A stretch of DNA of 64,000 nt from Paenibacillus sp. FSL R5-0912 (GTDB taxonomy: Bacteria > Bacillota > Bacilli > Paenibacillales > Paenibacillaceae), in assembly GCF_000758605.1 (NCBI RefSeq), contig NZ_CP009282.1, forward strand, positions 868,001 through 932,000, in the 5' to 3' direction. Positions 52,344 to 60,785 of this stretch are shown here, piece after piece; the stretch's first letter is position 1, and every line of letters begins with the position of its first letter. A program made the translations under genes and the position numbers. Below the pieces are notes generated by a model. The model searched no databases, was not told the origin of the DNA, and was given only the letters and a program-made list of their open reading frames with translations.

Positions 52344-55300
52344 ATGGGAATTAGTGAAGATCAGCGAATCGCGGCGAGACAGAAGCTTATCCAGGTATTC
52401 ACCTATCTGCAGGCTCTGCACCAGCTGAAGCAGCCGATAATCAAGCAGATATCCGGGCAGTTATGGTCGCAGTCCCTTGCGGATTTGCCGGTTCATTCTA
52501 ATGTGACCTGTGATTTCACAGAGGGGATAAGTCCCTCTGAACGTATAGACGAGGAGATGACTGAGGTTCTGCTTCGCGTGAAGCGGCCTGACCGGACAGC
52601 CTGTCCGAAGCCGCCCGAGCTGCTGCAGCGCTGGCTGAAGCCGGATTGGGAGAGGATCCATACCCGCCCGGAACGGCTGGAGAGCATGGACAGCTACCGG
52701 GAGGCTGCGGATTCCGGGGAATATGAGGCTTATGTCGAACGTTTCGATCAGGACGAAGAGAGAGTGCGGCTCTGGGAGAATTGGATTCTGGAGCATGAGG
52801 CCTGGCAGGAGCGGGAGTGGCCTGTCCGCAGAACGATTAAGCTGTTCGAGGATTTGTACATGCTCTATTCTTGGATTGAGCGTGAGCGGGACGCTGTGGA
52901 GCTGATGATCGGCGACGGGATTCTGCACTGGGAGCTTACACCGGAGACGATTCACCATCCGGTGCTGTTACAGAGAATCGAGCTCATCTTCGATCCGGAG
53001 GGACCCGGATTTACAGTCATAGCCTCCGAAGCCGCCCCCGAATTTCATGGCTCCTTGTTCAGAGATGTGCCCGAAGTCAGTCCGGGGTCAATTAAGAAAT
53101 GCACCGCGGATTTGCTCGAGGCTGCATGCTCCCCTTTGGATTTCACGGATACGGATGAATATCTGCGCAAAGTATCCGGATACTTGTCTGCCCAGACAGC
53201 GTTTATTCCTTATAATAGAACATCTGCACAACCGGCTCAGGACAAGGCAGCAGTGTATATCCGGAGAGAACCGGTTATTTTCCTGCGCAAGCGGTCGGCC
53301 GGTTTCGATCATGCCTTCGAAGAGATCATACAGGATCTGAATGACAGAGAGGAACTCCCGCAGGCAATCGCCAGAATAACCGGCATTGATCCGGGGGAGG
53401 CTTCGGAAGGAACCCAGGTTTTTTCGTATTCGAATTTGAATGTGAATGGTGAGAATGAAGAGATTCTGTTTACCAAAGAAGCGAACTCAGAGCAGCTGGA
53501 TATTGCTCTTAAGCTGGGCAGATACGGTTCTGTTCTGGTGCAGGGCCCGCCGGGTACCGGGAAGACGCATACGATTGCCAATCTGCTGGGCCATTTCCTG
53601 GCGGAAGGCAAAAGCGTACTGGTCACCAGTCACACCTCAAGGGCACTCGCCGTGCTGCGTGACAAAGTGGCAATGCCGCTTCAGGATCTGTGTGTCAGTG
53701 TGCTGGATGATGCCAGCGGACAGAAGCAGCTGGAGAACTCCATCGATAAGATTACTTCCACCTTAAGCTCTATATCCATTGAACAGACGGAAGCGGAAGT
53801 AGAGCAGCTGACTGCCGGACGCAAATCCATTCTGGAACAGATCAGAGTCATTGAAGACAGATTGCGGCTCTCCAGAGAGAACGATTACCGGTCTATTGTT
53901 ATGTTTGGTACTTCCTTCGATCCATCTGCAGCTGCCAAAATGATCTCCGCAGGCCGGGATACGATGGAGCTGGTGCCGGGAAGGATAGCGGCCGGACAGG
54001 CTTGTCCGCTTACCCCTGACGAGCTGGAACATTTATATAGAAGCTCTGGGGAAATCAGCGTACTGGATGAAGCGGAATTCCGGTACTTACGCAATCGTAT
54101 AGAACTGCCTGTCACTCCTGAAATTTTCCATGAGCTTGTGATGGAATATCAGGCACTTGCCGCTGCAGATACCGTCAGACATCTTCCCTACTTCAAGCCC
54201 GGTCTGACTGTACATCCCGGGAAGCTGAACGCTGCTCTCCAGCAGCTGCGTGAGGCGTTTGGTGCCGTTACTGAGGAGGACTGGAAGCTGAATCTGGTCT
54301 CATCCAAGGAAACGGAGAAGAAGGATTGGACTGATCTGCTGGAGGAAGTGGAGAAGTGGCTTGAGCTGTACCGGGCCGCCAGAACTGCGCGGTACAGATA
54401 TGGTTTTGAACATTTGGTCGATACGGATCTGCAGCCGCTGCTGCCTGTACTGGAGGAGATGAAGCGGTATCTGGAAGACGGGGGGAAGCTGAGCACGTTC
54501 CAGCTGTTGCTTAAGAGGCAGTGGAAGAAGGCCTGCGAGCTTATTGCGCCTCCCGGCAAAGGCATTGAAGAGGTCAACGCTGCCTACCTGGAGGCTCTGC
54601 TTACTATCGGTACCTATCAGGCGCAGCGGGCCAAGTCCGTCATCCGCTGGAAGCGTCAGGTTACGGACGGGGGCGGATATGATCTGGCCCGGTTCGGACC
54701 GCAGCCCGAAGAGTATATGGATAACATTATTCAGGAGATCCGCAGCCTGCTGGACTGGCGGCAGACAAGCTTTGATCCGCCGCTTCATTCCCTCGAGAGC
54801 GAGGGGCTGCTGTGGAATGTTCTGCTGAACGCCAAGCCTATGACGGTAGGCAAACATATGGATTGGGTTCATATGCGGGGGCTGGTAGAGCAAGAGCTTC
54901 CTTCTATTATTGGTTCCATTATTAATGCAGAGAAATGGAGAACAGTTAAAGAGCAGATTGCGGAAGCAGGCAGGGCTGCAGATTCGCTGGCAGATTCCCG
55001 TTCCGCTATAGCCCGCCGGCTGCAGGAGAGTGTAGCCCGGCTGGATCCGCAGTCCTATGAGCAAGCGTATCAGGCAGTTCGGCGAATATGGGATAAAAGC
55101 GCGCTGATCGGCCAAAGGGAAGAATGGCTGGAGCGGCTGCAGCAGAGTGCTCCGGATTGGGCGGAGGCGCTCAGGGACAGAAGCGGGATCCACGGAGAGC
55201 ACCGGGCCCCCGATGGACTTGAAGCGGGTTGGCTGCTTAAACAATTGGATATGGAGCTTGATCAGCGGGCGGAAATCTCGGCACAACAACTTCAAGAAGA

Positions 55301-56231
55301 ACTGGTGGAGATTCGTAAAAAGTTCAAAGCGGCCACACTTCAATTAGTGGAGAAGAAGGCCTGGCTGGCGCTTGCCCGGAAAACTACGCTGAAGCAGCAG
55401 AACGCTCTTCACGGCTGGAAGCTGCTGATGAAGAAAGCCGGCAAGCGTACGGGAAAAGCGGCTCCCCATCTGCTTGCCGAAGCACGGAAGCTGATGCCGG
55501 TCTGCCAGACGGCTGTTCCAGTCTGGATTATGCCCACATACAGAGTGGTCGACAGCTTCACTCCATCGGAGAACCGGTTCGATGTGGTTATCGTGGATGA
55601 AGCCAGCCAGGCAGATATTATGGCGTTGACAGCACTGTATCTGGGTACACAAATTGTCGTGGTAGGTGATGATGAGCAGGTAAGCCCGGAGGCCGTCGGC
55701 CAGCGGCTGGATGAGACCAGAAGACTGATGGATGCCCATTTGGAGGGGATTCCGAATGCTGCACTTTATGACGGCAGCACCTCAATATATGACTTAGCCA
55801 AAACCTCATTCGCGGGCATGACGCAGCTTCGGGAGCATTTCCGCTGTGTGGAGCCGATTATCCAGTTCAGCAACCTGCTCTCCTATAATGGTTCCATTCT
55901 TCCGCTCCGCGATGCCGGCGGCGTTACCACGAAACCGTATACTGTGGAATACCGGGTCCAGGGCGGGAACCGGAACAGTAAGCGCAATGAGGCAGAAGCA
56001 GAGGCCATTGCTTCGCTAATTCTGTCTGCAATCCAGCTGGAAGAATACAAGGATGCTACATTTGGCGTGATTACGCTGCTTGGCGAAGAGCAGGCCATTC
56101 TGATTGACCAGTATTTGCAGAAGTATATTCCGGCAACGGAATACAAGCGGCGGAAGATACGCTGCGGCAACTCCGCCCAGTTTCAGGGGGATGAACGCGA
56201 TATTGTGTTCTTGTCTATGGTGGACGCTTAA
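52344..56231 (+). CDS. Large SF1 helicase, N-terminal part (ends at premature in-frame TAA)
   Basis: Superfamily 1 (UPF1/DNA2-like) helicase, 1295 residues to the TAA at 56229-56231. An uncharacterised N-terminal domain (about 1-340) precedes the ATPase core: Walker A GPPGTGKTHTIANLL near 401, a long inserted helical region, motif II VIVDEASQAD near 1085, motif III VVVGDDEQVSP, and motif V FQGDERDIVFLSMVDA, after which the stop falls. Motif VI and a nuclease domain follow in the same frame beyond the stop, so this is the front part of a ~1676-codon gene. Without motif VI (the arginine finger) the fragment alone should not hydrolyse ATP normally. Weak AGAAG before the ATG. Confidence 0.9.
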   Translation: MGISEDQRIAARQKLIQVFTYLQALHQLKQPIIKQISGQLWSQSLADLPVHSNVTCDFTEGISPSERIDEEMTEVLLRVKRPDRTACPKPPELLQRWLKPDWERIHTRPERLESMDSYREAADSGEYEAYVERFDQDEERVRLWENWILEHEAWQEREWPVRRTIKLFEDLYMLYSWIERERDAVELMIGDGILHWELTPETIHHPVLLQRIELIFDPEGPGFTVIASEAAPEFHGSLFRDVPEVSPGSIKKCTADLLEAACSPLDFTDTDEYLRKVSGYLSAQTAFIPYNRTSAQPAQDKAAVYIRREPVIFLRKRSAGFDHAFEEIIQDLNDREELPQAIARITGIDPGEASEGTQVFSYSNLNVNGENEEILFTKEANSEQLDIALKLGRYGSVLVQGPPGTGKTHTIANLLGHFLAEGKSVLVTSHTSRALAVLRDKVAMPLQDLCVSVLDDASGQKQLENSIDKITSTLSSISIEQTEAEVEQLTAGRKSILEQIRVIEDRLRLSRENDYRSIVMFGTSFDPSAAAKMISAGRDTMELVPGRIAAGQACPLTPDELEHLYRSSGEISVLDEAEFRYLRNRIELPVTPEIFHELVMEYQALAAADTVRHLPYFKPGLTVHPGKLNAALQQLREAFGAVTEEDWKLNLVSSKETEKKDWTDLLEEVEKWLELYRAARTARYRYGFEHLVDTDLQPLLPVLEEMKRYLEDGGKLSTFQLLLKRQWKKACELIAPPGKGIEEVNAAYLEALLTIGTYQAQRAKSVIRWKRQVTDGGGYDLARFGPQPEEYMDNIIQEIRSLLDWRQTSFDPPLHSLESEGLLWNVLLNAKPMTVGKHMDWVHMRGLVEQELPSIIGSIINAEKWRTVKEQIAEAGRAADSLADSRSAIARRLQESVARLDPQSYEQAYQAVRRIWDKSALIGQREEWLERLQQSAPDWAEALRDRSGIHGEHRAPDGLEAGWLLKQLDMELDQRAEISAQQLQEELVEIRKKFKAATLQLVEKKAWLALARKTTLKQQNALHGWKLLMKKAGKRTGKAAPHLLAEARKLMPVCQTAVPVWIMPTYRVVDSFTPSENRFDVVIVDEASQADIMALTALYLGTQIVVVGDDEQVSPEAVGQRLDETRRLMDAHLEGIPNAALYDGSTSIYDLAKTSFAGMTQLREHFRCVEPIIQFSNLLSYNGSILPLRDAGGVTTKPYTVEYRVQGGNRNSKRNEAEAEAIASLILSAIQLEEYKDATFGVITLLGEEQAILIDQYLQKYIPATEYKRRKIRCGNSAQFQGDERDIVFLSMVDA

Positions 56232-56240
56232 GAGGAAGCT

Positions 56241-57374
56241 GTGCCTTTGCGCCTCATCTCTGATCCGGGGAACCGCACCAAGAAACGGTATAACGTAGCT
56301 GTAAGCCGCGCCCGCGACCAGTTATGGCTCGTACATTCGCTTGATTCCTCAACCCAGCTCAAAGAAGGGGATTTGCGGAAACGTTTAATTGAATATGTCA
56401 GAAATCCGTATGCAGCGGATGGAGCGTATAAACAGCAGGAGCCCGTGCTGGAGTCCGAATTCGAGCGTCAGGTTATGCGGCGGGTGTTGGACGAAGGCTA
56501 CAGAGTATTGCCTCAATGGAAAGTAGGGGCGTACCGGATTGATATGGTTGTTGAAGGCGGCGGGAAACGTCTGGCTGTGGAATGTGACGGAGACAAATGG
56601 CATCCGGCAGAGAAGCTTAAGGAAGATATGGACAGGCAAGCCATACTCGAACGCCTTGGCTGGAGTTTTGTGCGGCTTCGGGGCGGTGAATATTTCCGGA
56701 ATCCGGAGCAGGCGCTGCAGCCGCTGTTCCGCAGACTGGAGGAGCTCGATATTCCCCGTGAGCTTCACCGGCAGGAGGCGGATGCGGATGACGGAAATGC
56801 CGGACAACCTGCGCTTAAGACGGTTATCGTAAACAGGGCAGCGGAGATCCGGCGGGAATGGCAGGAGCTTATACGGGAACCTGGTGTTGAAGATTCGATC
56901 TCTCCGGGGTCAGCGGCGGAGCCGGCGGGGTTCATTGCTGCGGAGCAAGCGCAAGAGAAGACGGCGGAATTCTTTTATCAGGAAATCAGCCGGCAGCCGA
57001 ATTTGACGGACTATTGGACGGAAGAAATGCGAAGCAGGGAAGAAGACAGACAGGCGGTGCTGGAGCAGGAGCTTAGCTTGCTGGAAGCGGATGCGGGTCT
57101 GGAGCTTCCTTACTGGCAGGGCTTATCGGCCGACAGTGCTGAAACGGGAGATGATGGGGACTCCGGCCCCGGATTTAACCTGGTGGAATATTTGTACTGC
57201 CGGAATTTGCAGTTTGTAGATACCAGAGATCAGGACGGTGCAGTCTGGATCATTGAAGACTTGAATCTGATCCGCTACTTGCCGGAATTACGGCGGAAGG
57301 CTGTACCGTTTAATTATCTGAAGGAAGGGGTCTATGCTACCCGCTGGAGAGCCGCCTGGTATAGCAGATCATGA
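56241..57374 (+). CDS. Helicase motif VI plus REase_MTES_1575/Vsr-like nuclease, C-terminal part after the in-frame stop
   Basis: Continues exactly the same frame as the helicase, three codons after its TAA. The GTG at 56241 is preceded by AGAGGA, so re-initiation is conceivable, but the spacing is only 4 bases. Residues 10-60 contain helicase motif VI in [23 protein letters not shown]-(D/E)XK nuclease domain of the MTES_1575/Vsr-like type follows: [39 protein letters not shown] with the catalytic D and ExD, and [18 protein letters not shown]. About 180 residues of acidic tail follow. Normally fused to the helicase. If made separately, it could complement the N-terminal part. Confidence 0.85.
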   Translation: MPLRLISDPGNRTKKRYNVAVSRARDQLWLVHSLDSSTQLKEGDLRKRLIEYVRNPYAADGAYKQQEPVLESEFERQVMRRVLDEGYRVLPQWKVGAYRIDMVVEGGGKRLAVECDGDKWHPAEKLKEDMDRQAILERLGWSFVRLRGGEYFRNPEQALQPLFRRLEELDIPRELHRQEADADDGNAGQPALKTVIVNRAAEIRREWQELIREPGVEDSISPGSAAEPAGFIAAEQAQEKTAEFFYQEISRQPNLTDYWTEEMRSREEDRQAVLEQELSLLEADAGLELPYWQGLSADSAETGDDGDSGPGFNLVEYLYCRNLQFVDTRDQDGAVWIIEDLNLIRYLPELRRKAVPFNYLKEGVYATRWRAAWYSRS

Positions 57375-57459
57375 GAATAATGATATGGGAGATTTTGATA
57401 TTACCTTCATTCTTTGCGATAATGTAAGCAACTATCTTAATAGAGGAGGCTGCATCATC

Positions 57460-58299
57460 ATGGCTAATCACATTCCAGAAGTATTGTTGAACGACGGGCT
57501 GAGTATGCCTGCGATTGGCTTTGGAACGGCGTGGATTAAAGGCACGAAGGGTGTACAGAGTCTGAAGACTGCCCTCGATTTGGGCTACCGCCTGATTGAT
57601 TCAGCATTTAACTATGAGAACGAAGGCGTTGTCGGGGAAGCGGTGCGGCAGGGCGGAGTGCCAAGAGACCAGCTGTTCATTACCTCCAAGCTGCCGGGAC
57701 GTCACCACAAGTATGATGAGGCGATCGTGACCGTTCAGGAATCGCTGTACCGGGCAGGGCTGGATTATTATGATCTATACCTGATCCACTGGCCGAATCC
57801 GAAGGTGAACCTGTATGTAGAAGCATGGCAGGCACTTATCGATGCCCAGAAGCAGGGGCTGATCCGCTCGATAGGGGTAAGTAATTTCCTGCCGGAGCAT
57901 CTGGATCGTCTGGTTCAGGAAACAGGAGTAGCACCGAGCATCAATCAGATTGAGCTGCATCCGTATTACAATCAGGCAGAGCAGCGTGCTTACCACGGGA
58001 AACACGGGATTATTACAGAATCCTGGAGTCCGCTGGGACGCGGCACGGAGCTGCTGAAGAATGAACAGCTCGGTGCAATTGCCGCCGCCCATCATAAATC
58101 CATCTCACAGATTGTTCTTCGCTGGCATGTGCAGCTGGGTGCTGTTCCGATTCCGCGATCCTCTTCGGAAGAGCATCAGCGGGAGAATATTAATATTTTC
58201 GACTTTACGCTGTCAGATGAAGAGATGAAGCTGATCGCGGAACTCCCGGCAACCGGACCGCTGTGGGATCAGGACCCTGCGGTGTACGAAGAGTTTTAA
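57460..58299 (+). CDS. Aldo/keto reductase
   Basis: NADPH-dependent (beta/alpha)8 oxidoreductase of 279 residues. All four catalytic residues are present: D47, Y52 (DSAFNYENE), K77 (TSKLPG) and H110 (LIHWPN). The cofactor segment IPRSSSEEHQREN lies near the end. Close to YvgN/YtbE-type enzymes that reduce methylglyoxal and other aldehydes. The ATG at 57460 has AGAGGAGG 10 bases upstream; the longer frame to 57334 overlaps the end of the preceding nuclease frame. A terminator follows after about 25 bases. Confidence 0.95.
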   Translation: MANHIPEVLLNDGLSMPAIGFGTAWIKGTKGVQSLKTALDLGYRLIDSAFNYENEGVVGEAVRQGGVPRDQLFITSKLPGRHHKYDEAIVTVQESLYRAGLDYYDLYLIHWPNPKVNLYVEAWQALIDAQKQGLIRSIGVSNFLPEHLDRLVQETGVAPSINQIELHPYYNQAEQRAYHGKHGIITESWSPLGRGTELLKNEQLGAIAAAHHKSISQIVLRWHVQLGAVPIPRSSSEEHQRENINIFDFTLSDEEMKLIAELPATGPLWDQDPAVYEEF

Positions 58300-58321
58300 G
58301 AAGGGTTGAATGGGAAGTGTT

Positions 58322-58355
58322 AAGCCTCTTGCTTATTTAAGCAGGGGGCTTTTTC
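58322..58355 (+). terminator. Terminator of the aldo/keto reductase gene
   Basis: A 13-bp stem (AAGCCTCTTGCTT with AAGCAGGGGGCTT, two G-U pairs), a 4-base loop and five T. Confidence 0.9.
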
Positions 58356-58441
58356 ATATCCTTGTCATACATAATTCGTTTAGGAAAATGGGAAGCTGGT
58401 TACATAGAAAGAGTCAGAAGTTTGCAGAGGAGGAATACACA

Positions 58442-59338
58442 ATGAGCGATCAGTATACGATTCAGGACCCTGCGAAGCAGTATGAAAAAGCTACGCCGGA
58501 GTTTGAACAGCAGCAGCCGAGTCCCGGCCTGGAGAAGAAGATGCACCCGCGTCCCGATGATGGGGCGGGAACGTACCGCGGCAGCGGACGGCTTACCGGC
58601 CGCAAGGCCGTGATCACCGGAGCGGACAGCGGAATCGGGCGGGCGGTAGCCATTGCTTTTGCACGTGAAGGGGCTGATGTGGTACTTGCCTACCTGCCGG
58701 AGGAAGAGGCTGACGCGAAGGAAGTTGTCCAGCTGGTGGAGGAAGCCGGCCGCAAAGCCGTTGCCGTGCCAGGCGATCTGAAGGATGAGAAATACTGCGA
58801 GCAGCTGATAGCCAAAGCCGTAGAGGAGCTTGGAGGGATTGATATCCTGGCCAATATCGCCGGCAAGCAGCAGTTTGTGCCGGATATCGCCGATCTGACC
58901 ACCGAGCAATTCGATGCAACCTTCAAGACCAATGTATATGCGCTGTTCTGGCTCTGTAAAGCAGCGGTGAAGCACATGAAGCCGGGCAGTACAATCATTA
59001 ACACTGCATCCATTCAGGCTTATGAGCCTGCGCCGATTCTGCTGGATTATGCCACCACCAAAAGCGCAATCAATACCTTCAGCAAATCACTGGCTCAGCA
59101 GGTAGCCGCCAAGGGGATCCGGGTCAATGTTGTAGCACCTGGACCTGTATGGACTCCGCTTCAGGTAAGCGGCGGACAGCCGCAGGAAGCGCTGAAGGAT
59201 TTCGGAGCCAAAACACCACTCGGCCGTCCCGGACAACCGGCTGAAATGGCCCCGGCCTATGTATTTCTGGCCAGCCAGGAATCCAGTTATGTCAGCGGCG
59301 AGACTTTGAATGCTAACGGCGGCATGCCGACACCTTAA
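58442..59338 (+). CDS. SDR family oxidoreductase (YhdF/YdaD general-stress type)
   Basis: Short-chain dehydrogenase of 298 residues with the long N-terminal arm of the YdaD/YhdF group ([26 protein letters not shown]). The cofactor motif [18 protein letters not shown] (NNAG variant), the catalytic Ser in [13 protein letters not shown], and YATTK are all intact, and it ends [14 protein letters not shown]. Relatives are sigma-B general-stress proteins with unknown physiological substrate. AGAGGAGG lies 8 bases before the ATG at 58442; the longer frame to 58310 runs through the previous terminator. Confidence 0.94.
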   Translation: MSDQYTIQDPAKQYEKATPEFEQQQPSPGLEKKMHPRPDDGAGTYRGSGRLTGRKAVITGADSGIGRAVAIAFAREGADVVLAYLPEEEADAKEVVQLVEEAGRKAVAVPGDLKDEKYCEQLIAKAVEELGGIDILANIAGKQQFVPDIADLTTEQFDATFKTNVYALFWLCKAAVKHMKPGSTIINTASIQAYEPAPILLDYATTKSAINTFSKSLAQQVAAKGIRVNVVAPGPVWTPLQVSGGQPQEALKDFGAKTPLGRPGQPAEMAPAYVFLASQESSYVSGETLNANGGMPTP

Positions 59339-59355
59339 ATCAGCGTATAGGCTCA

Positions 59356-59380
59356 AACCTCCGCAAGGAGGTTTTTTATT
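59356..59380 (+). terminator. Terminator of the SDR gene
   Basis: AACCTCC/GGAGGTT with a GCAA tetraloop, followed by TTTTTATT, 18 bases after the stop. Confidence 0.93.
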
Positions 59381-59559
59381 ATACTGGAAACTATGATATT
59401 CGTTTGTAGTGGATAAAGTCGGATTAGAGCAGATTCGTCTGACGGACGAATGTGTTCTTATAGCAGGATTCCCAGTGAATCCGCCGAAAGTGGGCGATAT
59501 GGGGAAATCAAAGGGATAAATCCCTCTAAATCAGCCGAAAGTGGGCGGGAGGCGGAAAT

Positions 59560-59814
59560 GAGGAGCATTAGTGCCCTTGATTTCACTGAATGCGGGCAAA
59601 AGGAGAAAATGAGGAGCATTAGTGCCCCTGATTTCACTGAATGCGGGCAAAAGGAGAAAATGAGGAGCATTAGTGCCCTTGATTTCACTGAATGCGGGCA
59701 AAAGGAGAAAATGAGGAGCATTAGTGCCCCTGATTTCACCGAATGCGGGCAAAAGGAGAAAATGAGGAGCATTAGTGCCCCTGATTTCACTGAATGCGGG
59801 CAAAAGGAGAAAAT
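59560..59814. repeat. Five tandem 51-bp intergenic repeats, with degenerate flanking copies
   Basis: Units start at 59560, 59611, 59662, 59713 and 59764, each opening GAGGAGCATTAGTGCCC and containing TTCACTGAATGCGGGC. They differ at one or two positions (CTTGATT against CCTGATT, ACTGAA against ACCGAA). Degenerate copies flank the array at about 59458-59559 and from 59815. The array carries no ribosome site. The period equals that of the array at 35097, but the sequence is unrelated. Confidence 0.95.
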
Positions 59815-60070
59815 GTGGAGCATTGTGGAGTGGCCTTTATATCTACATAAGCTGCACAGCCTGCATAACCGCATAAGCTACGGCTTGATTTACCGTTAAG
59901 GTGATTTTGGTTTGACCCTAGTATCCTGGAGAAGGAATCAAGCCGGGGTGCCGGAACTCCCCTTTTGTATTTATAGGGGACTCTTGTGCTAAACTTGAGA
60001 GCAGGACTGCATTTGCCGCTACGTATGCAAAGTGCAAAGGCCGCATGTGGAAATGACAGGAGGAGATGGC
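59815..60070. other. Gap between the 51-bp array and the ABC transporter operon
   Basis: No gene seen. A candidate promoter is not clear; the ribosome site of the next gene is at 60058-60064. Confidence 0.45.
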
Positions 60071-60772
60071 ATGGCGTTTGTTACTGTGAAAGGCGAATAT
60101 AAGCGTTACAAAATGGGGGAGACCCTGATTGTCGCCAATGACGGGATTGATTTTGAAATTGAACAGGGCGAGTTCGCTGTGATTGTAGGACCCAGCGGAG
60201 CGGGGAAATCGACGGTGCTTAACATACTGGGCGGGATGGATTCCGCCGACGAAGGCCAGGTCATTGTGGACGGTACCGACATCGCTCGTTTCAGCGCCAA
60301 AGAATTGACCGGCTACCGCCGTAATGACGTGGGCTTTGTGTTCCAGTTCTATAATCTTGTGCCCAATCTGACGACGCTGGAGAATGTTGAGCTGGCGTCC
60401 CAGATCTCTCCGCGTGCGCTGGATGCCCGCAAGGTGCTGGAGGATGTAGGACTTGGAGAGCGGCTGAATAACTTTCCGGCCCAGCTGTCCGGCGGGGAGC
60501 AGCAGCGTGTCGCCATTGCAAGAGCGCTGGCCAAACAGCCGAAGCTGCTGCTCTGCGATGAGCCGACCGGTGCGCTCGATTACAATACCGGCAAACAGGT
60601 ACTGAAGCTGCTGCAGGATACCTGCCGCAATACCGGAACCACGGTTATTGTTATCACGCATAACCTGGCTATTGCGCCGATGGCAGACCGGGTTATTGAA
60701 ATCAATAACGCGAAGGTACGGAAAATGGTGAGGAACGCAACACCGGTATCCGTGGAAGATATCGAATGGTAA
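60071..60772 (+). CDS. ABC transporter ATPase, MacB/LolD-like
   Basis: ATPase subunit of 233 residues that pairs with an FtsX-like permease. Walker [10 protein letters not shown] is at 40-48, the signature LSGGEQQR, Walker [13 protein letters not shown] and the H-loop histidine in VIVITHNLA. The GALD sequence and overall layout are those of the MacB/LolD/YknY group, which drive mechanotransmission rather than classic transport. AGGAGG lies 7 bases before the ATG at 60071. The permease gene follows after 13 bases. Confidence 0.96.
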   Translation: MAFVTVKGEYKRYKMGETLIVANDGIDFEIEQGEFAVIVGPSGAGKSTVLNILGGMDSADEGQVIVDGTDIARFSAKELTGYRRNDVGFVFQFYNLVPNLTTLENVELASQISPRALDARKVLEDVGLGERLNNFPAQLSGGEQQRVAIARALAKQPKLLLCDEPTGALDYNTGKQVLKLLQDTCRNTGTTVIVITHNLAIAPMADRVIEINNAKVRKMVRNATPVSVEDIEW

Positions 60773-60785
60773 GGAGCCGGAGGCC

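Noticed and set aside
54300..55343. 347-residue minus-strand frame
   Set aside because: Antisense to the helicase gene, of low-complexity composition without domains.
59450..59899. 149-residue plus-strand and 138-residue minus-strand frames through the second tandem array
   Set aside because: The 51-bp period is a multiple of three, so frames stay open by chance on both strands. There is no ribosome site, and the translation is a simple 17-residue repeat.
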